Notes: a model not told the origin generated them from the sequence alone. A stretch of DNA of 64,000 nt from Hydromicrobium sp964415365 (GCA_964415365.1 CAYPYW010000007.1:1-64000), one strand, 5' to 3'; shown: positions 35,266-45,159, counted from the stretch's first letter. Translations and numbers: made by a program.

Positions 35266-36546
35266 ATGGAGAAGTTTATCATAAATGGTGGAAAGATTCT
35301 GTCCGGGAAAGTTAAGATAAGCGGTGCCAAAAATTCTGCATTGAAATTAATGGCTGCATCAATACTGGCTGATAGTAAAACTACCATAAAAAATGTGCCA
35401 GAAATTGAGGATGTCAATACCATGATGGATGTACTGAGGACCCTTGGGGCTGGTGTAGATGCGGACACAAAAAATAAAGTGATTGAAATTAATCCGGAGG
35501 GTATTGATAGCTATGAGGCGCCTTATGAGCTTGTGAGAAAGATGAGAGCTTCAATACTGGTTGCAGGACCGCTTTTAAGCAAGTTTGGTAAAGTTAAAGT
35601 CGCTATCCCAGGGGGGTGTAATATTGGCTCCAGACAAATCGACCTTCATCTGAAAGGTTTTGAGGACCTGGGAGCAAAATACTTTGTAGAACAAGGGTAT
35701 ATTAATTGTCAGGTCGATGGCAATAAAGCTGGAGCCAGGCTTTCCGGTAACATAATGAACCTGGATTTTCCTTCCAGGGGGGCTACTGAAAATATAATGA
35801 TGGCAGCATGTCTTGCCACTGGTAAAACAATTATTAATAATGCTGCAAGGGAACAGGAAATTGTGGATCTTGCTTGCTTTCTAAACTCGATGGGTGCAGA
35901 GATACAGGGATCAGGGACTGATTGTATTACAATAAATGGAGTTAAAAGTCTAAAGGGAACGGACTATGAAGTCATGCCTGATAGTATTGAAGCAGGTACT
36001 TTTATTATTGCGGCGGGCTTGTGTGGTGATAAAGTAGAGATTGAAAATGCGAGGTGGAAGAACCTTGAAGTGTTTTGTTTGAAGTTAAAAGAAATTGGAG
36101 TAAATATTTCTATTGTTGATGAAAATAATGTAAGAGTAGATAAATCTCAAGAAGGATACAAACCTGTCAATATAAGCACACTCCCATATCCTGGTTTTCC
36201 TACTGATTTACAACCTCAAATTACAGTACTTCTATCTACTGTCCCTGGAATGTCCATAGTAACCGAGAATGTTTTTGAAAACAGGTTTATGTATGTGGAT
36301 GAATTAAATAGAATGGGGGCTAACATAAAAATTGATGGGCATCGTGCTGTAATAAAGGGGGTTGAGAAATTATCCGGAGCTCCGGTCAGATCATTTGATA
36401 TTCGTGCCGGAGCAGCAATGGTACTTGCAGGACTTGCGGCAGAAGGATCTACTGAAGTAAGCGATATATATCATATCAAAAGGGGTTATGAAGATTTTGA
36501 AGAAAAATTGCACAGCCTTGGTGCTGATATAGAAAAGATATGTTAG
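35266..36546 (+). CDS. murA: UDP-N-acetylglucosamine 1-carboxyvinyltransferase
   Basis: First committed step of peptidoglycan synthesis: transfers enolpyruvyl from PEP to UDP-GlcNAc. SGAKNSALKLMAASILAD at the N-terminus holds the substrate lysine and asparagine, and Cys118 in PGGCNIGSRQIDLH is the fosfomycin-sensitive residue. LPYPGFPTDLQPQ and RAGAAMVLAGLA are further signatures. 426 aa, normal. In Actinobacteria murA commonly follows the atp operon, as here. No ribosome site of note precedes the ATG. Confidence 0.96.
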   Translation: MEKFIINGGKILSGKVKISGAKNSALKLMAASILADSKTTIKNVPEIEDVNTMMDVLRTLGAGVDADTKNKVIEINPEGIDSYEAPYELVRKMRASILVAGPLLSKFGKVKVAIPGGCNIGSRQIDLHLKGFEDLGAKYFVEQGYINCQVDGNKAGARLSGNIMNLDFPSRGATENIMMAACLATGKTIINNAAREQEIVDLACFLNSMGAEIQGSGTDCITINGVKSLKGTDYEVMPDSIEAGTFIIAAGLCGDKVEIENARWKNLEVFCLKLKEIGVNISIVDENNVRVDKSQEGYKPVNISTLPYPGFPTDLQPQITVLLSTVPGMSIVTENVFENRFMYVDELNRMGANIKIDGHRAVIKGVEKLSGAPVRSFDIRAGAAMVLAGLAAEGSTEVSDIYHIKRGYEDFEEKLHSLGADIEKIC

Positions 36547-36591
36547 TTTATTAGAATAAAAAAATATAAAAAGTTTGTTACAGGTTTATTA

Positions 36592-38649
36592 TTGAAATTT
36601 GTGATAATGAAGAAAAATAAAGGTGGGGCAGGAAAAAAGGTTAAGAAAATTGTAGATAGGAGAGGATTTAAAAGATTACCTTTATATGTAAGAGTAATAG
36701 TAATTGTCCTCTCTTCTATAATTTTTATTGGGGGTGCAGGTACGGCCGGCTTCTTTCTTTATGTTAATTCATTGAATAGAGCTATAAATTCAATTACGAC
36801 CACTGAAATTGAAAATATACTTACCCCTATAGAATCTCCACAGGAACCGGTTACTATTCTTGTACTGGGCCGGGATACCAGAGATGCTGAAAATGATGCA
36901 GGTAGAGCTGATATCATAATGCTTTTTTATTTAAATCCTGAGAAAAACACCGGCAGCCTTCTTTCGATTCCCAGAGACACTCTGGTAGAAATCCCCGATC
37001 ATGGGGAAGATAAAATAAATGCTGCTTATGCTTATGGTGGAGAAGAGCTTATGATAAGAACAATTAATTCTTTTTTAGGAGCGGAAATAAACCATTATAT
37101 AACTCTTGATTTTGAAGGTTTTGTGGAGTTAATTGATGCACTGGAAGGAGTGGATATTACTATTGATAGGCCTATAGTGGATCCTAAGAGCGGTGCTAAT
37201 TTTTCAGCCGGCAATCATCATCTTACCGGGGAGCAGGCTCTGTCATACACTAGGAGTAGATCTACTGAACTTGGAGACATTGGCAGAATTCAAAGACAGC
37301 AGCAGTTGTTCGGAGAACTGATAAAGCAGAAATTAAATGTAAAATATCTATCAAGTGTTCCATATTATTTTAATATTTTGGTAGAAAACACAAAAACAGA
37401 TCTTGACATTTTAACTATTCTTAAATATTCGAAAGCGATCCTGTCTTTTAGTTCCGAGAATTTTGAAACGGCAATTATCCCAACTCATTCGGACTGGATA
37501 AAGGAAGAAACTATCAGTGTTCAAATTCCAAACACAGAAGAGGCAAGGGCAATGTGGCAGAGAATTATAAACGGGGAACCGGCGGGTCAGTACAATGCAG
37601 AATATACAGAGATAGATGAAATATCGGATTCAATGACTCAAGATACCACGTATAAATTTAAAGTTAAGGTAAAAAACACAGGAGCTTTAACCTGGAATAG
37701 AAACGGTGAAGATCCGGTTCGTCTGGGTTATCACTGGATAGATTTCAACAGTAAGGAGACGGTAGTCTTTGATGATGGCAAAAGAAGTGTTATACCAGAG
37801 GATGTAGTTAATGTAGGCGGCGAGACAGTATTTGATCTGACTGTGGTAGCTCCTTCTGAGCCTGGTGAATATATTTTACAGATAGATCTGGTGCAGGAAA
37901 GTGTGACCTGGTTCTCTTATCAGGGGGTACCACCCCTTGAGAGGTTCGTATCTGTCGATGTCTCTTACGCTGTTCAATATGATGATGGAGGAACTACCCC
38001 AAATTACCTCGATCCCGGCCAGGAGTTTGAGGCTGTAATTAAAGTAAAAAATAATGGATTTTTGATCTGGGGCTCCTCTGGTTCAGGAAGGGTAGCTCTG
38101 GGAACACACTGGATTGATAGAGATACCGGAGAGATCGTTATATGGGATGGTGATAGGGGGTTACTTAATTCTGATGTTTCTCACGGTCGGGAGGCAGAAG
38201 TAAATATAAAAATCAAAGCGCCTGATAAAGCCGGCAGGTATACATTGCAATATGATATGGTGCGGGAGAGAGTTGCCTGGTTCTCAGAAAAGGGTATAAT
38301 TCCACTGGAAGTAAATGTGGATGTGGGGGAAAATCTAGACAAAGCGATAGCCAAAAAGACGACAGTAAAAATATTTAATGGTAATGGTGTCAGTGGCGCT
38401 GCAGATGAAGTTGAGGAATATTTGAAAAGTTATGGATTCAAAGTTTATGCTTTATCTAACGCAGAAAGATTTGATTTTGAGAAAAGTACAGTTTTATATA
38501 ATAAAGGCAATAAAGAGAAAGCTGAACAGCTGGCATTGATTTTTGATAATTTGGAGATTTATGAATATAATAACACTTGGGATTTTTACCAGACTACTGC
38601 GGATTTAGTACTGATAGTGGGTAAGGATTACAATGACATTATGCAGTAG
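36592..38649 (+). CDS. LCP-family cell-wall glycopolymer ligase with two inserted Ig-like repeats
   Basis: LytR-CpsA-Psr phosphotransferases move polysaccharide from the lipid carrier to peptidoglycan. A basic N-terminus and one membrane helix (about residues 30-55) precede the LCP domain (about 80-245): LVLGRDTRD, SIPRDTLVEIPDHGEDKINAA, and TRSRSTELGDIGRIQRQQQ carry the conserved Arg and Asp residues. Two related modules of about 120 residues follow (about 336-456 and 457-578), each with a VKVKN-[T/N]-G-x-L-x-W strand, HWID and E-x-V-[TA]-WFS. A LytR_C domain (587-685, VKIFNGNGVSGAA) ends it. At 685 aa it is much longer than usual LCP proteins. The start is TTG 36592; ATG 36607 is an alternative. 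Confidence 0.9.
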   Translation: MKFVIMKKNKGGAGKKVKKIVDRRGFKRLPLYVRVIVIVLSSIIFIGGAGTAGFFLYVNSLNRAINSITTTEIENILTPIESPQEPVTILVLGRDTRDAENDAGRADIIMLFYLNPEKNTGSLLSIPRDTLVEIPDHGEDKINAAYAYGGEELMIRTINSFLGAEINHYITLDFEGFVELIDALEGVDITIDRPIVDPKSGANFSAGNHHLTGEQALSYTRSRSTELGDIGRIQRQQQLFGELIKQKLNVKYLSSVPYYFNILVENTKTDLDILTILKYSKAILSFSSENFETAIIPTHSDWIKEETISVQIPNTEEARAMWQRIINGEPAGQYNAEYTEIDEISDSMTQDTTYKFKVKVKNTGALTWNRNGEDPVRLGYHWIDFNSKETVVFDDGKRSVIPEDVVNVGGETVFDLTVVAPSEPGEYILQIDLVQESVTWFSYQGVPPLERFVSVDVSYAVQYDDGGTTPNYLDPGQEFEAVIKVKNNGFLIWGSSGSGRVALGTHWIDRDTGEIVIWDGDRGLLNSDVSHGREAEVNIKIKAPDKAGRYTLQYDMVRERVAWFSEKGIIPLEVNVDVGENLDKAIAKKTTVKIFNGNGVSGAADEVEEYLKSYGFKVYALSNAERFDFEKSTVLYNKGNKEKAEQLALIFDNLEIYEYNNTWDFYQTTADLVLIVGKDYNDIMQ

Positions 38650-38688
38650 GTTTTTTACATCATTATATTTTTGTTTTAAAATAGATTG

Positions 38689-40611
38689 ATGAAAAGCAGG
38701 TCTGTTTTAAAAATTATAGGGCAGCTGGTATTTGATGCCTTAATAATTTTCACATCATTTGTCATTTCCTTCTTTTTGAGGGGCCAGATAGGTCTAATAG
38801 ACAGTGAGGGTCTTTTTTTCCAGTATTCCGATTTTATGACCCGGTATATTATCATTGTAGTCCTGATTAAAATACCCATACTCTGGCTGTTTGGAATTTA
38901 CAGGAGAGTCTGGAAATATGCTTCGTTAAAGGATATGATAGCTATACTTGAATCCGTTACCCTTGGTTCGGTAGTCCTGGCAGTTATTTTTTATATTCTA
39001 AGTTATCCTATATCAATTTTTGGATTTAAAATTAATTTTTCCTTTCCATTTTTCCCCAGGAGTATATTTATTATTGATTATCTACTGACACTTATTCTGA
39101 TAATAATTTCAAGATTTTCGGAGAGATTTTTCAATGAGCTGAAATTTGGAAGCCCAAATACCAGGAAGAAACGAGTATTGATTGTTGGTGCCGGTGATGC
39201 TGGAGAAATGATAGTCCGTGAAATGATCAGGCAAAAGAACAGCGAATATATGCCCATTGGGTTTCTGGATGATGATTATTCGAAAATAAGAAATAGAATA
39301 CACGGGATCAGTGTTCTTGGTCCGATATCTAAGATGGAGAACATGATCAAAGATCATTCCATTGATGAAGTGATAATAGCCATGCCCTCTGTTTCAGGCA
39401 GTGTAAGGAAAGAAGTCGCAGTCAAGGCCAAGGAATATGGTGTAAATTGTAAAACTTTACCCAGTTTATATGAAGTAATTGATGGGAAGGTATACCTCTA
39501 TCAGGTTAGGGATATAGAAATTGAAGATATTCTGGGGAGAGAGGCTATAAATATGAAGATCCCGGAAGTAGTATCCGAAATAAAGGACAAGGTTATTATG
39601 GTTACCGGAGCAGGAGGATCTATAGGATCTGAGATATGCAGGCAAATAATAAGATTCAAGCCGGAAAAAATAATACTGGTAGACCACTCGGAAAATAATT
39701 TGTTTTTAATAGTGGAGGAGCTTGATAATAAATTTGCTTTTGTTTCAACAGTTCCTGTAGTTATAGATATAAGGGATAAGCAGGCTTTAAGAAGTGTTTT
39801 TAAGAGATATAGACCGGATATATTATTTCATGCTGCCGCATATAAGCATGTGCCATTAATGCAGCTAAATCCAAAGGCTGCTATTCAAAATAACTATCTT
39901 GGTACCAAGATACTGGCAAAGCATTCCATTGAGTTTGGAGTGAAAAGATTTGTTATGCTTTCTACAGACAAAGCAGTAAAACCCAAAAATGTGATGGGAA
40001 TCTCAAAATTACTTTCCGAACGGTATCTCCAGGCTTTGTCCAGTGTAAAAAATACCAGGTTTATGATTGTAAGGTTCGGCAATGTCCTTGGAAGTATGGG
40101 GAGTGTGGTTCCTCTGTTTAAAGAACAAATACAATCCGGCGGTCCGGTAAGGGTAACACATCCTAATATGAAAAGATATTTTATGACCATACCCGAGGCA
40201 TCACAGCTGGTGATACAGGCTTGTATAATGGGAAAGGGAGGGGAGGTATTCGTTCTGGATATGGGAGAACCTATAAATATACTGGATCTGGCTAAGAACA
40301 TGATAAAGTTTTATGGAATGGAGCCCGGTAAAGATATCGAGATCAAATACACTGGTCCCAGAGATGGTGAAAAAATGGATGAGGAGCTGGTAGGTGAAAA
40401 TGAGGAGTTGGTTCCGACAGAATTTAAACAGATATTTGAAGCCAGAAATAATGGTGAAGAAAACCATTTCAACAAGGACGAAATAGTAAATATATTGTTT
40501 AGCATTGAAAGGGAAATCCAGATCGATGATTATAAAGGTTTATTTAAGGATTTAAAAAAGATTGTCCCTCATTTTGATGAAAATAAAATGTGGCCCAGGT
40601 TATATGAATAG
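38689..40611 (+). CDS. Polysaccharide biosynthesis dehydratase/epimerase, CapD/PglF type
   Basis: A 640-aa membrane protein with four N-terminal helices (to about residue 140), a first Rossmann-like domain (RVLIVGAGDAGEMIVREM) and a C-terminal extended SDR domain (MVTGAGGSIGSEICRQII). LSTDKAVKPKNVMGISK is the CapD-type active-site segment in which the usual Tyr of YxxxK is replaced by Met. Family members are UDP-GlcNAc 4,6-dehydratases giving UDP-4-keto sugars, such as precursors of bacillosamine-like residues. Start at ATG 38689 (a TTG lies just before). It precedes the initiating sugar transferase, the usual pairing for the first steps of wall polysaccharide or glycan synthesis. Confidence 0.92.
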   Translation: MKSRSVLKIIGQLVFDALIIFTSFVISFFLRGQIGLIDSEGLFFQYSDFMTRYIIIVVLIKIPILWLFGIYRRVWKYASLKDMIAILESVTLGSVVLAVIFYILSYPISIFGFKINFSFPFFPRSIFIIDYLLTLILIIISRFSERFFNELKFGSPNTRKKRVLIVGAGDAGEMIVREMIRQKNSEYMPIGFLDDDYSKIRNRIHGISVLGPISKMENMIKDHSIDEVIIAMPSVSGSVRKEVAVKAKEYGVNCKTLPSLYEVIDGKVYLYQVRDIEIEDILGREAINMKIPEVVSEIKDKVIMVTGAGGSIGSEICRQIIRFKPEKIILVDHSENNLFLIVEELDNKFAFVSTVPVVIDIRDKQALRSVFKRYRPDILFHAAAYKHVPLMQLNPKAAIQNNYLGTKILAKHSIEFGVKRFVMLSTDKAVKPKNVMGISKLLSERYLQALSSVKNTRFMIVRFGNVLGSMGSVVPLFKEQIQSGGPVRVTHPNMKRYFMTIPEASQLVIQACIMGKGGEVFVLDMGEPINILDLAKNMIKFYGMEPGKDIEIKYTGPRDGEKMDEELVGENEELVPTEFKQIFEARNNGEENHFNKDEIVNILFSIEREIQIDDYKGLFKDLKKIVPHFDENKMWPRLYE

Positions 40612-40635
40612 CTGTAGCAGATTTTTTATTAACTT

Positions 40636-41208
40636 ATGATTTATAAAATCACAAAGAGAATTTTTGATATAGTATTTTCAATTATTTTATTGGTATTGTT
40701 TGTTCCCTTCTGGATTATCATTCCTTTAATTATTAAAATTGATTCTCTGGGAAGAGTGATATACAAGCAGAAAAGGGTAGGTGTAAACAGTGAATATTTT
40801 ACTATTTATAAATTCAGGACTATGAAAGAAGGCACTCCTGATATCCCTACTGACCGCTTAGAAAATCAAAGTGACTTGAACACCAGAGTAGGAACCATGC
40901 TGCGAAGGTGGAGTATAGATGAGTTTCCCCAGCTTGTAAATATAATAAAAGGCCAGATGAGCTTTGTAGGCCCCAGGCCTGCACTGTATAATCAAGAATT
41001 TTTGATAAAACTGCGTAAAGAAAAAGGAGTGGATAAAGTCAAGCCAGGAGTAAGCGGGCTTGCCCAGATTAGCGGGAGGGATGAACTTTCAATTCCGGAT
41101 AAGGTTATGTATGATCGGTTATATATTCAAGATGCTTCAATATGGTTGGATATAAAAATATTTTTGGTTACAGTAAAGGCCGTAATTACTGGAAAAGGTG
41201 CTAATTGA
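40636..41208 (+). CDS. Undecaprenyl-phosphate sugar phosphotransferase
   Basis: Short (190 aa) initiating transferase that links sugar 1-phosphate to undecaprenyl phosphate. Signature parts are KRIFDIVFSIILLVL (membrane re-entrant helix), KQKRVGVN, YKFRTM, LRRWSIDEFPQLVNI with the catalytic Asp-Glu pair, and MSFVGPRPAL. The single-domain PglC-like form is consistent with a di-N-acetyl-bacillosamine-type or similar product of the preceding dehydratase. Lies 24 bp after that gene; probably the same transcript. The gene ends 12 bp from the convergent membrane protein. Confidence 0.93.
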   Translation: MIYKITKRIFDIVFSIILLVLFVPFWIIIPLIIKIDSLGRVIYKQKRVGVNSEYFTIYKFRTMKEGTPDIPTDRLENQSDLNTRVGTMLRRWSIDEFPQLVNIIKGQMSFVGPRPALYNQEFLIKLRKEKGVDKVKPGVSGLAQISGRDELSIPDKVMYDRLYIQDASIWLDIKIFLVTVKAVITGKGAN

Positions 41209-41220
41209 AGCTAATGCTAT

Positions 41221-43290
41221 TTATCTGTTAATTTTGATGAAATTAAGTCCTTGTTCACTAAAAATCAAAGTAAATTCTCCATTTTTTAGTCTTTCGCTGA
41301 TTTCTTCTGAAAACTCAGGGTTGTGATAATAATTATCCGATATTAAGAGGCCATAGGTATTGTCATCTATTGTCCCCAGAAGAGATGTATAAGGAGGGGT
41401 AATAGCTAAGATTTTAAAGTTTTCATTTTCCAAAAAGATTTTTTTCGATTTACCTTCAAAGCCTGGAATTGCGGTTATTATATAATAATCGGTTACGATC
41501 TTACCGTCTATCTTATATTGATCTTTATAATCATATAGTAAGTGATTTACTTCAGGAATTCCCAGTGATTTTTGTGATTCTATTTGGTTGTCAATTATTT
41601 TATCACTATATAAATATAAAACTAATGATACTGGTATCAATATAATCATCAAAATGATTAAAATGTATTTACTTCTTAATCTAAACTGATAAATTTTATG
41701 AGGTATTTTTTGTTTTATGATTGAGTACATTGTAGTAATAATGCCACAGAAGCCAATTAAAACAATGATGATAAGAGCGATATTCAGAATATTGAACCAA
41801 TTCTGCTCGATCGGTTTATTTCTTAGATAAGAGACCAGTTTAAGTAAAAATATACCTGCCCATTTATTGGTTAAAATACCGATTCCTGTTAAGACAATTA
41901 ATGAGTTAATAACTATGGCTGATTTAAAAAAGAGGCTCCTGGATTTAATTTGGACTTTCTCCTTATTACGAGAATCAAGCAGTCTTTTCCTTCTGATTTT
42001 TTCAAATAAAAAGGCAATACCATATGCTGATGAATATGCTATGAAAGGGAATGCAGGTATTAGATTTCTTCCATCATAGCTGAAGAACAACCCCCATATC
42101 AGGATTATGGGTAACGTAAGACCAATTGAAAACCATCTTGATTTCCTTTGGAAGAGACTTAAGATTACGAAGAATAGTAAAAAGTAAAAAAATATTGTGC
42201 CCCCATGCAAGTAATTCATACCATATATAAATCTCTGAAGATAACTACGCCCTTCATGTATTCCCTGTGTCAGGTATGAGATGGCGCTAATGTCAGAACC
42301 TTTCTTTATCTCAATTATTTTAAAGAGATACCAGGATAACGTTAAAATTATTACAAAAAATAATATTGATATTTTTTTGAAGGTGTCACTGAGGGTTACA
42401 TTTTTCCTGTTTTTTATCAATATCCATGAAACCCAAATAATCGAAAAGGTAAGTGCTAGGAGTCCAAATTGTTTTGTAAGAGCCGCGGCACATGCGGATA
42501 ATATAAGTAAAATTAAATTTTTTATATCTACATTATTATCTTCAATGTTTTCTGTTGAATAAAGTGTCAGGAACAGGAAGAAAGAGACGGCTATATCAAC
42601 GAAGCCGGTTTTAATGAATTCTGAACTATAAGCGATAATAATAATTCCATAAAATATTAATGATACAATATTGATTATATTTTTTTTCCTATTAAAAAGA
42701 TCTAAAAATAAGAGTGAGGTAAGCAAAGGGAAAAGCGGCATTATTGAGTTTGCGAAAAACTGCACGTGGTGGTTTTGCATTATGATGTAAGTCAATGACC
42801 AATTAGCAGGTATTAACTGTGGATAAGTGTTTGTTCTATAGGGGATATCGTTCAAATACCAGTCTATAGCCCACCTATTCCATGAAAATAGTGCGTCGTG
42901 GCCACGAAAGATATCGTATAAATTTGAGGTAAAAAAGTAAAAGAATATAAATATAAATATAATGGATAAAGCAATGAATAAATCTTTTAATGGTGGTCTC
43001 GATTCCTGAAGATCAAATTCCAATTCTACATTGAAACTGATTCTTTTTCTAATTATTAAATAGATTAAATATGAGAATTCTATTGCTAAAATGGAATAGA
43101 TCACATATGGGTTGTAAAATTTTAACAGAGTTAGAAAATATACCAGGAAATAATTAATTAATAAGCTCAATGAGAAGCTGTAAATTATGATTTGTAATTT
43201 ACTGGTTAATTTGAATTTGAAAATCTTGATAAAGATAAAACCAGGGATAAAAGTTATTTGAAAGAATGACAGTAAACCCAGTAAAGTCAT
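41221..43290 (-). CDS. Large multi-pass membrane protein, GT-C glycosyltransferase-like
   Basis: A 689-aa protein with some 14-16 hydrophobic helices and a small C-terminal soluble domain of about 110 residues. A loop between helices near residue 130 reads RGHDALFSWNRWAIDWY, where an acidic residue after the third helix recalls the catalytic loop of GT-C enzymes (PMT, ArnT and related). I infer transfer of a sugar from a polyprenyl-phosphate donor on the outer face; the acceptor is unknown. AGGGGAT lies about 4-5 bases before the ATG. It is alone on this strand between polysaccharide genes. Confidence 0.6.
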   Translation of the reverse strand: MTLLGLLSFFQITFIPGFIFIKIFKFKLTSKLQIIIYSFSLSLLINYFLVYFLTLLKFYNPYVIYSILAIEFSYLIYLIIRKRISFNVELEFDLQESRPPLKDLFIALSIIFIFIFFYFFTSNLYDIFRGHDALFSWNRWAIDWYLNDIPYRTNTYPQLIPANWSLTYIIMQNHHVQFFANSIMPLFPLLTSLLFLDLFNRKKNIINIVSLIFYGIIIIAYSSEFIKTGFVDIAVSFFLFLTLYSTENIEDNNVDIKNLILLILSACAAALTKQFGLLALTFSIIWVSWILIKNRKNVTLSDTFKKISILFFVIILTLSWYLFKIIEIKKGSDISAISYLTQGIHEGRSYLQRFIYGMNYLHGGTIFFYFLLFFVILSLFQRKSRWFSIGLTLPIILIWGLFFSYDGRNLIPAFPFIAYSSAYGIAFLFEKIRRKRLLDSRNKEKVQIKSRSLFFKSAIVINSLIVLTGIGILTNKWAGIFLLKLVSYLRNKPIEQNWFNILNIALIIIVLIGFCGIITTMYSIIKQKIPHKIYQFRLRSKYILIILMIILIPVSLVLYLYSDKIIDNQIESQKSLGIPEVNHLLYDYKDQYKIDGKIVTDYYIITAIPGFEGKSKKIFLENENFKILAITPPYTSLLGTIDDNTYGLLISDNYYHNPEFSEEISERLKNGEFTLIFSEQGLNFIKINR

Positions 43291-43427
43291 ACAATCCCCT
43301 ATGGATAGCTCTAATTTGATTAAAATATCCGAAAGTATGAAAGTATTATATCAGAATGCACATAAATTCTAAATAATAATTAAGAATTCTATTTAATTAA
43401 ATTTAAGAGTTGCTTATATTTTTAATT

Positions 43428-44312
43428 CTAAGTCTCTAAATCTTTTATTAATCTTTCTATGCCATTTTCAAAACTCACAGGCGAGAAGTTAAAATCCACT
43501 TCAGCTTCCTGATATGAGTATGATTTATCAATTCCCATTCTTTCTATCTGATCAGGAGTCAGTAAGGGATTTCTGAAAATTTTAGCATATATGAAAATTA
43601 AAAGTTTACTGAACTTTAGAGGGAGTTTTATAACTTTAAATTGTTTTTTTAGTTTGCTTCTTACAATATCCAGCATATCATTATATTTTAAGAGATTTTT
43701 GCCGGCAATATTATAAATTTTGCCATAAGTTTTTTTATTATCAAGAATACTAATAACAGAATCGGCCACATCTTCTATATATATAGGCTGGATTAGATTA
43801 TTTCCGTTTCCAAAAGTTACAAAAAATCCTCTCTTCTTTATAAATCCAATCATTTTTGAAAAATTGTTATCATCTTTTGAGCCGTAGATCATAGTAGGTC
43901 TCAATATAGTATAATCCAGCTCTGAACTTTTTATAAGTTTTTCAGAATTTATTTTTTGGCTCTTAACTTTGCTTTTCTGTGGGATTAACACAGTGGTAGA
44001 ACTGATGAAAACGACTCTTTTGAGTCTGGAACGTCTGGCTGCATTAAGAAAATTTTCCAGAAGATCAGTATGTTTCAGATCAACCATATAAATTGCACTT
44101 TTTGTTTTTTTAAATATGGATACTATTGAATCAGGACTCTGGAGTGTTCCAGTACTTAATAGAACTTCTTTCCCTGCCAATTTTGAGATATCCAAAAGAT
44201 CGGACCTATCACTGGATGTTCTTATCAGGCAGTTGACTCCATAACCCTTTTCCAGTAATTTCTTCAATAGCGGAGGCCCCAGAAAACCAGTTGCTCCAAT
44301 AAGTAAAACCAT
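43428..44312 (-). CDS. NAD(P)-dependent epimerase/dehydratase, atypical SDR
   Basis: A 294-aa protein with Rossmann motif GATGFLGPPLLKKLLEKG and VVFISSTTVL, but the usual YxxxK is not clear (LIKSSELDYTILRPTMIYG follows instead), placing it among atypical SDRs like NDUFA9 or TMR-type proteins. These often act on NAD(P) without classical dehydratase chemistry, or as sugar or quinone reductases; the substrate cannot be told. The second ATG (44312) has AAAGG six bases upstream. The first ATG (44318) directly abuts it and is rejected. Confidence 0.75.
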   Translation of the reverse strand: MVLLIGATGFLGPPLLKKLLEKGYGVNCLIRTSSDRSDLLDISKLAGKEVLLSTGTLQSPDSIVSIFKKTKSAIYMVDLKHTDLLENFLNAARRSRLKRVVFISSTTVLIPQKSKVKSQKINSEKLIKSSELDYTILRPTMIYGSKDDNNFSKMIGFIKKRGFFVTFGNGNNLIQPIYIEDVADSVISILDNKKTYGKIYNIAGKNLLKYNDMLDIVRSKLKKQFKVIKLPLKFSKLLIFIYAKIFRNPLLTPDQIERMGIDKSYSYQEAEVDFNFSPVSFENGIERLIKDLET

Positions 44313-44417
44313 TTTCATCCTTTCCCTTAGTTAATATAAAAGAACCTTAAGGGTCATAAAATTCATTTTGTTATCATAATTTATATGAGAAAAAATATCT
44401 GTAACCTCAAAGTATTT

Positions 44418-44831
44418 TTATATCAATATATCAAAGCAATCAAATCCTCTGGGCACGATTAACTCAAAGTGTTTTCTGTCCAGAGTGAGAATTTTATTTA
44501 TCTTAAGGCGTTCAGCTATGGCAACTATAGAAGCGTCTACATAGCCAATATTAAGGGTATCATACTTTTTTAATATTTCTATAATTCTTATAATATCCAC
44601 ATCTTTTAATATTTCTAAGTGGAAATTTTTATTAATTTCTTCAAGTAATTTTATTTCAAAATAAGGTCCTAATCTTGTGTTAATGATGTAACATAATTCT
44701 GGTATTACTGTAGATGGCAGAATATAGTAGACGTCATTGCTCTTTAGAAAGAATTCTTTAACTAATTTATGGTTTTTATCACCTTTATCCATTAGGGAAT
44801 ATAAAACACTGGTCTCCAGTATTATCTGCAA
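44418..44831 (-). CDS. PIN-domain toxin (VapC-like)
   Basis: A 137-aa PIN ribonuclease. The four acidic residues expected for Mg2+ are Glu6 (LETSVL; usually Asp), Glu45 (VIPELCY), Asp99 (YVDASIVAIAE) and Asp118 (LTLDRKHF). It probably cleaves RNA when its antitoxin is lost. The start is TTG with a perfect AGGAGG six bases upstream. It lies 21 bp after the antitoxin gene in one operon. The Asp-to-Glu change at the first position may weaken activity. Confidence 0.88.
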   Translation of the reverse strand: MQIILETSVLYSLMDKGDKNHKLVKEFFLKSNDVYYILPSTVIPELCYIINTRLGPYFEIKLLEEINKNFHLEILKDVDIIRIIEILKKYDTLNIGYVDASIVAIAERLKINKILTLDRKHFELIVPRGFDCFDILI

Positions 44832-44852
44832 TTTTTCCTCCTTACATTTTAA

Positions 44853-45086
44853 TTAGTTTTCGCCAAAGCCTTTTAGGTACTCCTCTTTTTCGCTTGCGAT
44901 ATCTGAACCCCCGCTATTACCGATACCAATTATACTAATTTCTTTCTTTGGCGCTTTTTTGGCGACATATTCAGTGACTGCTTCTCTGATTATAAAGGAA
45001 GTAGATCTATTGGAAATTTTTGCCAGGTTTTTTAATTTTAACATAACATCTTTTTCCAAAAGTATGGATGTTCTTTCTTTTTCCAT
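44853..45086 (-). CDS. Ribbon-helix-helix antitoxin (VapB-like)
   Basis: A 77-aa protein: ERTSILLEKDVMLKLKNLAK forms the ribbon and first helix, and ISNRSTSFIIREAVTEYVA the second helix of a MetJ/Arc-type DNA-binding dimer. The acidic, glycine-rich C-terminal tail (NSGGSDIASEKEEYLKGF) would wrap the toxin. It starts at ATG with GGGTG upstream. Antitoxins of this kind repress their own operon; repeated TTAATA elements upstream (45160-45195) are a plausible operator. Confidence 0.87.
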   Translation of the reverse strand: MEKERTSILLEKDVMLKLKNLAKISNRSTSFIIREAVTEYVAKKAPKKEISIIGIGNSGGSDIASEKEEYLKGFGEN

Positions 45087-45159
45087 TATGTTTCACCCGC
45101 TCTCTATAGCTTGAGTTTTATAAAACTTAACGAGAGTATAAATTAATTTTTTATAATAT

